Shown in pieces: positions 1 through 8,302 of a DNA stretch of 64,000 nt. The first letter of the stretch is position 1, and every line of letters begins with the position of its first letter. Location of the stretch: the NCBI RefSeq assembly GCF_024347375.1, contig NZ_AP025471.1, forward strand, positions 1,178,001 through 1,242,000, in the 5' to 3' direction. This DNA is from Vibrio coralliirubri (GTDB lineage: Bacteria; Pseudomonadota; Gammaproteobacteria; Enterobacterales; Vibrionaceae). Both the position numbers and the translations under genes were made by a program. Below the pieces are notes generated by a model. The model was not told where the DNA came from, searched no databases, and worked only from the letters and a program-made list of their open reading frames with translations.

Positions 1-248
1 AAGCCGATTAAATAGATGATTTGGCAAATGCCACTTAAAAGAAGTAGCTGCCAGAATAGGAGCGTGATGTTTGCAAAGCCGACACTGTAGACGTACCAGA
101 TCAAATAGGGAGTCAAAATCGCGGCAGCGGCAAAGCCAGAAGCAAGGAAAAAAGACGACCCCGATCCTTGATTAGATTTACCTAGAACATTCCACCCCGC
201 ATGAAGCAGAGCCGAAATTATCACGATGACGATGGCAGAAAATTCCAT
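1..248 (-). CDS. EamA/DMT-family membrane transporter, N-terminal part
   Basis: The minus strand is open from an ATG at 248 to the window edge, giving the first 82 codons of a very hydrophobic protein that starts MEFSAIVIVIISALLHAGWN. The LHAGWN motif at the end of the first membrane helix is typical of EamA (drug/metabolite transporter) proteins, which have ten helices; about two are present here and the rest lies outside the window. Another ATG at 253 is in a different frame. It points the same way as phnR but is separated from it by a terminator-like hairpin. Substrate unknown; a link to the neighbouring phosphonate genes is only positional. Confidence 0.7.
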   Translation of the reverse strand, partial: MEFSAIVIVIISALLHAGWNVLGKSNQGSGSSFFLASGFAAAAILTPYLIWYVYSVGFANITLLFWQLLLLSGICQIIYLIG

Positions 249-305
249 TTCATTCCTAACTTATTAACTGACTTATAAAAGCCGTCGCTGAAAACGGGTG
301 ATAAA

Positions 306-330
306 AAAGGCCTCTTGGTAAGAGACCTTT
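306..330 (-). terminator. Rho-independent terminator after phnR
   Basis: An 11-bp hairpin (AAAGGCCTCTT / AAGAGACCTTT, loop GGT, one G-T pair) is followed on the minus strand by a T run (the A run at 303-308). It lies 60 bp past the phnR stop and would end the phnT-permease-phnR transcript. Confidence 0.8.
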
Positions 331-389
331 GATCGATTCAATTGGGCAAGCCCAAAGAGTTACAGATATGTACGTGTTCTAACGCATGA

Positions 390-1148
390 CTAGCGCTCTA
401 GCTGCGCGATTGACTCAATACTGATCGCATCATGACGCCAATACTCAATATCGCAATCAATCAGATCGCCGTTTTGGTTGTAGTTCACACGCTCTACGAC
501 CATTGCAGGAGAGCCAGAAGTCGCACGCAGAGCTTGTGCTGTTTCGCCAAGTAAAGACGTTGTGCTCACTCGGTAACGGATCTTCTGATACACCACACCA
601 AAGTGTTCGCGGTAGATGTCCGTCAACGATTTAGACAAGTCATAATCAAGCAAGTTAGGGAACAACTCTGGTCGAATATAGTTGGTCACATACACAACTG
701 GCCTATCTTCAAGATAACGAACTCTGTCTACTCGATAAACGTCCGAGAAAGGTTGTAACTCAAGAAGTCGAGTCGCCTCCTTGGTTGCTAACATGCCTTT
801 TGCCGCCACCAATTCTGTTTGCGGCTTACGATTCTGCGATAGAGCCATATTGGTGAAGTTCAGCGTTTGTGTTGGATCATAACGAAGCGGCTCAGGAGAG
901 ATAAACCAACCACGTCGGTCTTCTCGATAAATGCGCCCTTCCGCTTCAAGTGAAGATAAGGCTTCACGTAGGGTAACTCGAGTCGTATCAAACGATTCAG
1001 CCAGCTTACGTTCCGCAGGCAGCTTCTGTCGTGGTGTTAACATCCCCGACTCTATCTGCTCTACGATGACATCTTTGATTTTTACGTACTGCACTTCATT
1101 TCCTTTCATTCTTGTTCTTGTCGTCAGCCACTCCTTGGCCAACTGCAA
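390..1148 (-). CDS. phnR: GntR-family regulator of aminoethylphosphonate use (PhnR)
   Basis: Transcription factor of the GntR/HutC type, 252 aa. Residues about 18-85 form the winged-helix DNA-binding domain (recognition region around TTRVTLREALSSLEAEGR), and residues about 105-245 are a UTRA ligand-binding domain. It is the last gene of a minus-strand operon, 13 bp after the permease stop, in a cluster that otherwise encodes AEP transport and breakdown, so control of these genes is the natural role. A second in-frame ATG at 1109 (residue 14) could be the true start; neither has a clear Shine-Dalgarno sequence. Three TGGTAT-type palindromes in the cluster fit the GT-N-TA-N-AC core of HutC-type operators. 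The effector (AEP or an intermediate) is not visible from sequence. Confidence 0.88.
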   Translation of the reverse strand: MQLAKEWLTTRTRMKGNEVQYVKIKDVIVEQIESGMLTPRQKLPAERKLAESFDTTRVTLREALSSLEAEGRIYREDRRGWFISPEPLRYDPTQTLNFTNMALSQNRKPQTELVAAKGMLATKEATRLLELQPFSDVYRVDRVRYLEDRPVVYVTNYIRPELFPNLLDYDLSKSLTDIYREHFGVVYQKIRYRVSTTSLLGETAQALRATSGSPAMVVERVNYNQNGDLIDCDIEYWRHDAISIESIAQLER

Positions 1149-1161
1149 TATAAATGGTTCG

Positions 1162-2886
1162 CTAGCGTTTACGCCAAGCTTGGGTGCGCTTCTCGAATAA
1201 CTTGTTGATTAGCATATGAATCAACTTCGCACTCGCTGCTGATATCATGATCATCACTGCCATGGCTGCTGCTGCACCCGTTTGACCCGCATCGTCCATA
1301 TTCAGTACTGATACTGACGCTGGAATCGTATTGGTAGAATACAAGAATACTACCGCAGATGTCGTGGTAAGTGCATTAATAAACAGGTATGTCGCAATAT
1401 CTAAAATCGCCGGCAGACAAACGGGTACCGTCACCTTAAAGAACAGCTTGTATTGCGGTAAGTTTACCGAAGCCGCCGTTGCCTCAATTTCAGAAGGCAG
1501 CTGTTTCAATGCCGTTAACGCCGTCATGTGCCCTACCGTGTAGTAGTGAACCACGGTATTAATCACCAAGAACGCCATCGTGCCATACAAGAAGTTGAGT
1601 GGATTACTCAAATCATTGAAGTAGAAGATATACCCCAAACCCAGCACCATACCCGGAACGGCCATCGGAACAACACTGAGCATTTGCATCGCTTGACGAA
1701 CAGGACCGAAGGCGCGACCTTTCTCAATGCAGTATGCCCCTAGGAAAATCAGAACAGTACCAATTATCGCAGTCCAAGCACCAAGCGTTAAGGAGTTGAA
1801 GAATGGCGCCCAACCATAAGTACTCATTTCTGCGAAGTTATAGTTGTTTAGCGTTAGCGCTTTGTTCCAAGGCCAGAAGGTAACCATAGACCCATATATT
1901 GCCATGCCCAACACGATAACCACAGCAGCAGAGATAATGGTGCAATAAAGGAAACATAAGCCATCACGTAGTGAGCTAGGTTCTGGTTGGTACGCGACAG
2001 AACGAGTATCAAACAAGCTCTTCTGTTTCTTTTGAACCCAGCGGTCAACGGTAAACGCAAGCAACGCTGGCAATAGCAGTAAGATACTAGTTACCGCACC
2101 CATAGAGAAGTTCTGTTGACCTACCACCTGCTTAAAGATGTCAGTCGATAGCACGTTGTAGCTACCACCTATCACTTTTGGCACACCAAAGTCACAAACC
2201 ACCAACGTAAACACAACGATCAATGTGCTGATCAAGCCGTATTTTGCCGCAGGTAACGTCACCATAAAAAAGGTTTTTAACGATGAAGTATTGAGTGCAC
2301 GTGCTGCCTCATAAAGGCGAGCGTCAGAGGTTCTTAATGAGGTGGTCAGAATCATCAAGGCGTGTGGAAACGTCCAGAATATCAAGCCCAGTGAAATACC
2401 AATCAAGCCATAAACCGAGTTGCCACCCAAGACTTCTTTAGCGATACCTTGGTTACCAAATAAGAAGATAAGACTGATTGCAGGAAGCAGTGACGGAGCA
2501 AGAATAGGCGCAGAACCCAGCACTTGAAAAAATCCTTTAAAAGGCATGCATGAACGAGTTAGCGCATAGGCATAACCAAACGCCAAGACGCCCACGACAA
2601 CGGTCACTAGCAGTCCAAGCGTGAAGGTATTGCCTACCGACTGCCATAAGCTTTGAGACGCAAAATACGTTGCGAAATTCTCTAAGCCTACAAATTCGCC
2701 ATCTGCGTTCTGAACACTCTTTTTCAACATCGCCCACAGTGGCATCAGGATAAACAGCGTCATGACCACAGACAAAAAGGCCAGCAGCCCAAACAGAATT
2801 ACGTTGTCTTTGCTTAACCGAGCCAGAAAAGGTTGTACTCGTCGTTGAATTAGCAGCTTAGATTGCATCATTTGAGTCGATTCCAT
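1162..2886 (-). CDS. phnU: AEP ABC transporter permease, two fused permease units
   Basis: Inner-membrane permease of 574 aa made of two six-helix binding-protein-dependent transport units in tandem, where many systems use two subunits. Each half carries an EAA-type cytoplasmic loop for contact with the ATPase: EAARALNTSS from residue 193 and EATAASVNLP from residue 468. The overall type is that of Fe(3+)/AEP permeases (PhnU2 family). The start is 6 bp after the phnT stop and the stop is 13 bp before phnR, so the three genes form one operon. It should work with PhnT and the PhnS binding protein to import 2-aminoethylphosphonate; the substrate assignment rests on gene context. Confidence 0.88.
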   Translation of the reverse strand: MESTQMMQSKLLIQRRVQPFLARLSKDNVILFGLLAFLSVVMTLFILMPLWAMLKKSVQNADGEFVGLENFATYFASQSLWQSVGNTFTLGLLVTVVVGVLAFGYAYALTRSCMPFKGFFQVLGSAPILAPSLLPAISLIFLFGNQGIAKEVLGGNSVYGLIGISLGLIFWTFPHALMILTTSLRTSDARLYEAARALNTSSLKTFFMVTLPAAKYGLISTLIVVFTLVVCDFGVPKVIGGSYNVLSTDIFKQVVGQQNFSMGAVTSILLLLPALLAFTVDRWVQKKQKSLFDTRSVAYQPEPSSLRDGLCFLYCTIISAAVVIVLGMAIYGSMVTFWPWNKALTLNNYNFAEMSTYGWAPFFNSLTLGAWTAIIGTVLIFLGAYCIEKGRAFGPVRQAMQMLSVVPMAVPGMVLGLGYIFYFNDLSNPLNFLYGTMAFLVINTVVHYYTVGHMTALTALKQLPSEIEATAASVNLPQYKLFFKVTVPVCLPAILDIATYLFINALTTTSAVVFLYSTNTIPASVSVLNMDDAGQTGAAAAMAVMIMISAASAKLIHMLINKLFEKRTQAWRKR

Positions 2887-2892
2887 GATTGT

Positions 2893-4002
2893 TTACGCCG
2901 CCTCGTCTTTCATCACTTGCAGGCTTTTCGATGGGTAAGCTCTAAGGCCTTCTTGATCAAACGCCACGTAACGAATATCACTGCGACGCAGCTTCAATCG
3001 GTTGAACTCTTTGACGGGTACATCAACGATGATCTCTTTCGCCGTTGAGTCATGTTGCAATTGACACTCAACACGATAAAACGCCCCTAAGAATTCGCTT
3101 GATACGATTCTCACTGGCAAGGATTCACTAAAACGATCAACAAACTGGATTTGCTCTGGACGAACGGCAATATCGAAAACATCACCCAGATTTGGCGTGA
3201 GATTATCTAAGCCAGGTAACGGCAGCATTGACTCAGCAATGCGCATCTTGCCTTGAGCTGCAACAGAAGCTTGAATGAAGTTCATACTGCCGACAAACTC
3301 AGCCACAAAACGACTGACGGGTTTTTGGTAGATCTCTTGAGGAGCACCTACCTGCTCGATAACACCATGATTCATCACCACAATGCGGTCTGCCATCGTT
3401 AACGCTTCATCTTGGTCGTGCGTCACCATAATAGTGGTGATACCCAACTTACGTTGCAGTTGGCAGATCTCATCACGTAGATGTGTTCTTACCTTAGCGT
3501 CCAACGCAGAAAGCGGTTCATCGAGTAGCAACAAGCCTGGAGAAAGAGCTAATGCGCGAGCCAGAGCAACACGCTGCTGCTGCCCACCAGATAGCTGATT
3601 TGGGAATTTCTGACCAGACGTTGGTAAGCCGATGGTTTCTAACCAAGACTCAACCGTCTCAAGGGCTTCTTTGGTCGACATGCCTTGGTTTTTCAGACCA
3701 ATCGCAATGTTTTCTTCCACAGTGAGATTTGGAAACAAAGCGTAAGACTGGAACACGATGCCAAAGTCGCGCTTTTCTGGTGGCAAGAAGGTCGTATCCT
3801 TACCGTTCTGCTCAATAGAGCCTGAAGTTGGTAAGTCTAGACCTGCAATCGCACGTAATAAGGTGGTTTTTCCACAGCCAGATGGGCCAAGGAAGCAGAC
3901 AAACTCGCCTTTATCTATCGATAGGGAGATGTCTTTTAACGCTGTAAATTGGCCAAATTGCTTTACAACGTTTTCAATATTCAAATAAGTTTGGTTGCTC
4001 AT
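2893..4002 (-). CDS. phnT: AEP ABC transporter ATP-binding protein
   Basis: ATPase subunit of the AEP importer, 369 aa. Visible motifs are Walker A GPSGCGKTT (39-47), the Q-loop FQSYALFPN (around 84-92), the ABC signature LSGGQQQRV (137-145), Walker B LLLLDEP with D161 and E162, and an H-loop MVTHDQDEA. The C-terminal ~120 residues form a TOBE-type regulatory domain, as in spermidine/iron-type ATPases. It is the first gene of the phnT-permease-phnR operon. The perfect palindrome at 4021-4032 lies 18 bp before the ATG, so the operon is probably under PhnR control and PhnR would regulate its own synthesis. Confidence 0.9.
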   Translation of the reverse strand: MSNQTYLNIENVVKQFGQFTALKDISLSIDKGEFVCFLGPSGCGKTTLLRAIAGLDLPTSGSIEQNGKDTTFLPPEKRDFGIVFQSYALFPNLTVEENIAIGLKNQGMSTKEALETVESWLETIGLPTSGQKFPNQLSGGQQQRVALARALALSPGLLLLDEPLSALDAKVRTHLRDEICQLQRKLGITTIMVTHDQDEALTMADRIVVMNHGVIEQVGAPQEIYQKPVSRFVAEFVGSMNFIQASVAAQGKMRIAESMLPLPGLDNLTPNLGDVFDIAVRPEQIQFVDRFSESLPVRIVSSEFLGAFYRVECQLQHDSTAKEIIVDVPVKEFNRLKLRRSDIRYVAFDQEGLRAYPSKSLQVMKDEAA

Positions 4003-4020
4003 ACTACAGCACTCTCTATA

Positions 4021-4032
4021 TGGTATATACCA
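4021..4032. promoter_or_regulatory. Candidate PhnR operator, site 1
   Basis: TGGTATATACCA is a perfect 12-bp palindrome just upstream of phnT. The same motif occurs at 6975-6986 (11 of 12 bases) and at 7163-7174 (10 of 12). The core fits the GT-N-TA-N-AC pattern known for HutC-type GntR regulators. Binding by PhnR is inferred. Confidence 0.6.
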
Positions 4033-4162
4033 AATTTAAACTGAGAATATTGCAGTTGAGTGACAAATTTATAGTAGCTAAATGACAGTTATATTGCAGA
4101 TATAATAAGCGTTAAAGATTGCTATTTGTTCAACATTAAAAGTTAGTCCAACGTTGAAAGCC

Positions 4163-4190
4163 CTCAGTGACTTGCCCATAAATCACTGAG
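4163..4190 (-). terminator. Hairpin after the FAD oxidoreductase gene
   Basis: An 8-bp perfect stem (CTCAGTGA / TCACTGAG, 12-base loop) can extend through partly paired flanks and ends in GGCTTT on the minus strand. It lies 40 bp beyond the stop of the gene at 4230-5651. The T run is short, so termination may be weak. Confidence 0.5.
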
Positions 4191-4229
4191 AGCCTAAATG
4201 TAAACTTCTAATTTAAACGCCAGATTAAT

Positions 4230-5651
4230 CTATGATTCAACCTTGTCGGCTTTGCCCGCCGCACCTGCGAGTTTGGATAACTGTTTATCTAGCCACAATG
4301 GCGTGTTACCCGAATCTTCCGCGTTCTCTTTTCTTCGTATCGCATCACGCACCATCATCGCACCTACCCAACGAAATGGCTCTGGCGGGAAGCGTCCTAA
4401 TGGGCCTTTAGTTAAACCGCTTCGTGTCCAAGCATTGTCGATATCGAGTACCATTGCTGACAAAATCTTCCCGCCCATACGGGTTTGAGCAACGCCATTG
4501 CCTGAATAACCAAGTCCATAATAGATGTTGCTTTGGCCTTTTAGATTACCGAAAAATGGCAATCCGGTGACCGAACGATCTGAGCCGCCAGACCAATTGT
4601 AATCGAATTCACTTTGTTCCAATTTAGGGAACAGTTTTTGGAACGATTGATTGAGAATCGGTAGGTAGTTAGTGGTTTGGTTAAACATGCTTTCAACTTG
4701 ATTGGCAAACGAGAACTTATTACCGCCTTTACCCAACATGAGTCGTCCGTCCTGAGTATCTCGGTAGTAATGGACAAAGATACGCGAATCCACCACCGCC
4801 GCCCCTTTCTCTGGGCCAAACTGCTTGAGCTTTTCAGGAATAGGCTTGGTCACGACCATATCGGAAGAGACAACCACTATGCTGCGTTTGAACTCTTTAA
4901 AGTGATCGAGCATCCACGCATTGAGTGCCAAGATCACTTTATCCGCAAATACTGACCCGCCTTGGGTTTGAATTCGAGCGGGAGAGCCATAGTCGAGTGA
5001 TGTCATTTCTGTGTTTTCGTGAATTTCGACACCCAGTTCGAGCGCCACTCGGCGCAAACCTCTAGCCAATAACGCTGGCTGCACACTACCCGCAGCTTCT
5101 GAGTAGTAACCCTCAATATGGCGATCAGATCCCGCTTTATCAGCTAAAGAATTGTCGCACTTCTTCCAGCTATTGATACCCTGCTTAACCAGCTCATTAA
5201 CAACTGGCTCCATTCCACCCTTCTGAGCTTCATTGGTCGCCGTGTAGTAAGTTCCGCTGCGATATAGATGCGCGTCAATCTTGTGTTCGTTACAGAAGGC
5301 TTCGATCTCGTATATAACCTTTTCCGATTCCTTAACCAACCATTTCGCTTGTTCTTTTCCATAGAGCTTTTTCAGCGTCGGATACTTAGTCGACCACGTC
5401 AGCATGCAACCGCCGTTCGCCCCAGAAGCACCGCTACCACATAGGCCTTTTTCAATCACGACAACATGCTTTTCGGGTTGCTGTTGTTTGATTAAAATCG
5501 CCGTCCATAAACCCGTATAGCCACCGCCAACAATGGCGATATCACAGTTGACGTCTTTTTGGAGCGGCTTAGCCGAATCTAGCCCCGCATTGATGTTGCC
5601 AAACTCTTGTTCCAACGCTTGCTTGAACCAATATGAGTAGTGCTTTGTCAT
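4230..5651 (-). CDS. FAD-dependent amine oxidoreductase of the AEP cluster
   Basis: DAO-family flavoprotein, 473 aa, with an N-terminal dinucleotide-binding fold: DIAIVGGGYTGLWTAILI, glycine motif at residues 42-47. The C-terminal part has the GLGYSGNGVAQTRMGGKI segment typical of gamma-glutamylputrescine oxidase/glycine oxidase relatives. FAD enzymes of this family recur in AEP clusters and some (PbfC/PbfD types) oxidise AEP or N-methyl-AEP to phosphonoacetaldehyde; that role is inferred here from position between phnS and phnT. An AAGGT sequence lies 8 bp before the ATG. The gene has its own terminator-like hairpin downstream and follows a terminator after phnS, so it may be expressed by readthrough. 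Confidence 0.75.
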   Translation of the reverse strand: MTKHYSYWFKQALEQEFGNINAGLDSAKPLQKDVNCDIAIVGGGYTGLWTAILIKQQQPEKHVVVIEKGLCGSGASGANGGCMLTWSTKYPTLKKLYGKEQAKWLVKESEKVIYEIEAFCNEHKIDAHLYRSGTYYTATNEAQKGGMEPVVNELVKQGINSWKKCDNSLADKAGSDRHIEGYYSEAAGSVQPALLARGLRRVALELGVEIHENTEMTSLDYGSPARIQTQGGSVFADKVILALNAWMLDHFKEFKRSIVVVSSDMVVTKPIPEKLKQFGPEKGAAVVDSRIFVHYYRDTQDGRLMLGKGGNKFSFANQVESMFNQTTNYLPILNQSFQKLFPKLEQSEFDYNWSGGSDRSVTGLPFFGNLKGQSNIYYGLGYSGNGVAQTRMGGKILSAMVLDIDNAWTRSGLTKGPLGRFPPEPFRWVGAMMVRDAIRRKENAEDSGNTPLWLDKQLSKLAGAAGKADKVES

Positions 5652-5691
5652 TTGTTGTACCTTACTTAAAACCTAAAGGCGTAAAACTAAA

Positions 5692-5715
5692 AAAGGAAGA
5701 CCGAAGCCTTCCTTT
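5692..5715 (-). terminator. Terminator between phnS and the FAD oxidoreductase
   Basis: An 8-bp stem (AAAGGAAG / CTTCCTTT, 8-base loop) is followed on the minus strand by a TTTTTT run. It sits 72 bp past the phnS stop. It would let phnS, the binding protein, be made in excess over the downstream gene. Confidence 0.75.
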
Positions 5716-5739
5716 ACTGATTTCTAACTTCTAATGAAC

Positions 5740-5763
5740 TAAATAGTTAAATAGTTAAATAGT
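5740..5763. repeat. Short tandem repeat, 3 x TAAATAGT
   Basis: Three exact copies of the 8-bp unit TAAATAGT lie between the phnS stop and its terminator, followed by a degenerate fourth copy (TAAGTAAC). This is a simple-sequence tract in non-coding DNA; copy number may vary between strains. Confidence 0.8.
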
Positions 5764-5787
5764 TAAGTAACTGAATAGGTCGTCAGA

Positions 5788-6798
5788 TTAAGATTTTGGC
5801 TCTGATTTAGCGTCAAACTTCTCAGACCATGTTTTAAGAACGTCGGCACGTTCGCTGCCCATGCGAGCGAAGTCCATTTTTGCCATGTTCTTTTCTACAT
5901 TAGGGAAGTTCTCTGCTTTGCCTGTCACATCTTTGTGACCAACAACTGGGTACATTTCGATGTAAAGCTCATTCGCCGCTTTAGAAATAGACCAATCGAT
6001 AACACGTTGTGCTGCATCAGAAGGCTTAACAAGGCCTACCGCTTCAGATTCCCAGCCGATGCCTTCAGGCGTAATCACTGAAAGTGGAGCGCCTTGAGTT
6101 TTCAGCTTAGCGCCACGGCTCGCCATAGAAATACCGATAGCGACTTCGCCCATGCCCGCTTGAACACATGGCTTAGAGCCTGAGTGCGTGTAGTGAGCAA
6201 TGTTTTGATCTAGCTTCTGCATGTAGTTCCAACCTTGGTCTTCACCCATGTTTTGTAGCCAAGCCGAAACCTGCATGTAGCCTGTACCAGAAGACGCTGG
6301 GTTTGGCATAGCAATGTGGCCCTTGTAGATAGGCTTCGTTAGGTCATCCCAAGACTTAGGTGCCGGTAGGTTCAATTGCTTAGCCACCACTTCGTTAAAG
6401 CAAACTGCATTGAAGAATGCGTCATTGCCATACCAAGCTTGAGTAGACTGTGGGTCGTTAAGGTTAGCGCGTAATGCTTCTACACCTTGAGGCGTATAAG
6501 GTTTCAGGATGCCCTCTTCTTTAAGCAATGCCATTGAAGAACCCGCAAGACCCCAAACTACCTCTGCACGAGGGTTGTTTTTCTCAGCCAATAATTTTGC
6601 CGTCATGATCCCTGTTGAATCACGCACCCACTTGATGTTGATGTCTGGGTTTTCACTTTCGAAAGCATTTTTGTATTTAGCTAAAATGTCAGTTTCAAAA
6701 GCAGTGTAAACCGTCACTTCCTGTGCTGCATTAGCGTTACCAGCTAGTAGAGTTACTAAAGCTGCAAGTGATCCTTTCATAAAACGGTTTTTCATCAT
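5788..6798 (-). CDS. phnS: Periplasmic AEP-binding protein
   Basis: Extracellular solute-binding protein of the iron/AEP class (PhnS2 type), 336 aa. A Sec signal peptide ends near residue 24 (LLAGNANA before AQEVTVYTAFE). The mature part has a typical two-lobe binding-protein sequence, with the SSGTGYMQVSAWL segment common in Fbp-like proteins. Two consecutive ATGs (6798 and 6795) follow a GGAG sequence; the second has the better spacing. It is divergent from phnW across a 400-bp region with two candidate PhnR operators, and a terminator follows the gene. It should deliver 2-aminoethylphosphonate to the PhnT/permease complex. Confidence 0.88.
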   Translation of the reverse strand: MMKNRFMKGSLAALVTLLAGNANAAQEVTVYTAFETDILAKYKNAFESENPDINIKWVRDSTGIMTAKLLAEKNNPRAEVVWGLAGSSMALLKEEGILKPYTPQGVEALRANLNDPQSTQAWYGNDAFFNAVCFNEVVAKQLNLPAPKSWDDLTKPIYKGHIAMPNPASSGTGYMQVSAWLQNMGEDQGWNYMQKLDQNIAHYTHSGSKPCVQAGMGEVAIGISMASRGAKLKTQGAPLSVITPEGIGWESEAVGLVKPSDAAQRVIDWSISKAANELYIEMYPVVGHKDVTGKAENFPNVEKNMAKMDFARMGSERADVLKTWSEKFDAKSEPKS

Positions 6799-6974
6799 TT
6801 TCTCCAGTCAGGCTCAACTCTAAAATGAGAAGTTGCCAAAATTAAAAGTTATCGAGGTTTAAAGCTGCCTAGGTTTAGAAGCAACCAAGGTTTAACGTTT
6901 CTTAAGTTAGAAGCCTCATCAAGAGGCACCTATACCCATAAATTCATTTAGGTTGTTATTACATGCCTTTACAT

Positions 6975-6986
6975 TGGTATGTACCA
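6975..6986. promoter_or_regulatory. Candidate PhnR operator, site 2
   Basis: TGGTATGTACCA has perfect 5-bp inverted arms and differs at one base from the site before phnT. It lies about 180 bp upstream of the phnS start and fits control of phnS. Confidence 0.55.
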
Positions 6987-7162
6987 GATGACGAGTATTA
7001 ACCTAATCGACTTTTATGACGGTTAAATGAACAAAAAATGGCAATTTAAAGATCGGAAAATTTCTCAACACAAGTGACAAATTTGAATATGAAGCTTTTG
7101 TGAAAATAACGTTTGGGCTATTTACGACCGTTTAAATTGGTTGTTAAAGTAACCGCAAATAC

Positions 7163-7174
7163 TGGTATAGTCCA
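7163..7174. promoter_or_regulatory. Candidate PhnR operator, site 3
   Basis: TGGTATAGTCCA matches the phnT-site palindrome at 10 of 12 bases and ends 24 bp before the phnW ATG. It overlaps a possible -10 element (TATAGT), a position suited to repression. Confidence 0.45.
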
Positions 7175-7198
7175 AAATACAAATCACGAGAATTGAAC

Positions 7199-8302
7199 AT
7201 GAGAAACGAATACCTACTACTGACACCGGGTCCTCTATCTACTTCTGAAACCGTTCGCCAAGCGATGCTAAAAGATTGGTGTACTTGGGATGATGAATAC
7301 AACAAAGACGTTGTTGAAGTGATTCGTAGCAAGCTAGTGACTTTGGCGACTAAGCAAACGGGTTATACGAGCGTACTAATGCAAGGTAGCGGCACCGCTT
7401 CAGTTGAAGCAACAATCGGTAGCGTTATCTCTAAAAGCGGCAAGCTTCTTGTTGTTGACAACGGTGCGTATGGTGCTCGTATTGCTCAAATCGCAGAATA
7501 CTTAAACATTCCATGCCATGTCGTTTCCCCAGGTGAAACATCACAGCCTGACTTGAACGAAATGGAGACGGCATTGGCTATGGGTTCAGACATTACTCAC
7601 GTTGCGATTGTGCACTGTGAGACCACTACGGGTATGTTGAATCCAATCGAAGACATCGCCAAATTGGCAAAGCAGCACAACAAAACCGTCATTCTAGATG
7701 CGATGTCGAGTTTTGGTGGCATCCCTATGGATATTGCTGACTTAGGTATCGATTACATGATCAGCTCAGCAAACAAGTGTATTCAAGGTGTACCTGGATT
7801 CGGCTTTGTTATTGCGAAGCAATCGGAACTGGAAAAATGCAAAGGCCAAGCTCGTTCATTAACCCTTGACCTGTTTGACCAATGGCAATGCATGGAAAGC
7901 AACCATGGTAAATGGCGCTTCACCTCTCCAACTCATACAGTGCGTGCTTTCTACCAAGCTCTACTTGAATTGGAGCAAGAAGGTGGCATCGAAGCTCGTC
8001 ATAGTCGCTACCAAACCAACCAAACCACATTGGTTGCAGGTATGCGCTCTCTTGGCTTTGAGCCGTTGCTTAATGATGATCTTCATTCACCTATCATTAC
8101 CTCTTTCTATTCTCCAACTCATAGCGATTACCAATTCAAGGAATTCTATGACCGCTTGAAAGAACAAGGTTTTGTGATTTACCCGGGCAAGGTTTCAAAC
8201 GCAGACTGCTTCCGAATCGGTAACATCGGTGAAGTGTACCCGTCAGACATTGAAGCTCTCATTGGCGCCGTGAAAAACGCTATGTACTGGGACATCAAAT
8301 AA
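7199..8302 (+). CDS. phnW: 2-aminoethylphosphonate-pyruvate transaminase
   Basis: PLP-dependent class V aminotransferase that converts AEP and pyruvate to phosphonoacetaldehyde and alanine. With the ATG at 7199 the protein has 367 aa, the normal length for PhnW. The PLP lysine is in [13 protein letters not shown] (K193) and the cofactor-binding aspartate in ILDAMSSFG (D167). A TTG six bases earlier (7193) is in frame, but the GAG Shine-Dalgarno at 7188-7190 is correctly spaced only for the ATG. The stop codon overlaps the start of the next gene (TAATG), so the two are translationally coupled. It is first in the degradative operon phnW-pbfA-phnX. Confidence 0.95.
   Translation: MRNEYLLLTPGPLSTSETVRQAMLKDWCTWDDEYNKDVVEVIRSKLVTLATKQTGYTSVLMQGSGTASVEATIGSVISKSGKLLVVDNGAYGARIAQIAEYLNIPCHVVSPGETSQPDLNEMETALAMGSDITHVAIVHCETTTGMLNPIEDIAKLAKQHNKTVILDAMSSFGGIPMDIADLGIDYMISSANKCIQGVPGFGFVIAKQSELEKCKGQARSLTLDLFDQWQCMESNHGKWRFTSPTHTVRAFYQALLELEQEGGIEARHSRYQTNQTTLVAGMRSLGFEPLLNDDLHSPIITSFYSPTHSDYQFKEFYDRLKEQGFVIYPGKVSNADCFRIGNIGEVYPSDIEALIGAVKNAMYWDIK

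Larger units (their letters stand above)
6799..7198. other. Divergent phnS-phnW control region
   Basis: This 400-bp gap separates two divergent transcription units. It holds two TGGTAT-type palindromes (6975-6986 and 7163-7174). The second overlaps TATAGT (7166-7171), a possible -10 element for phnW. No coding sequence is evident. Confidence 0.6.
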
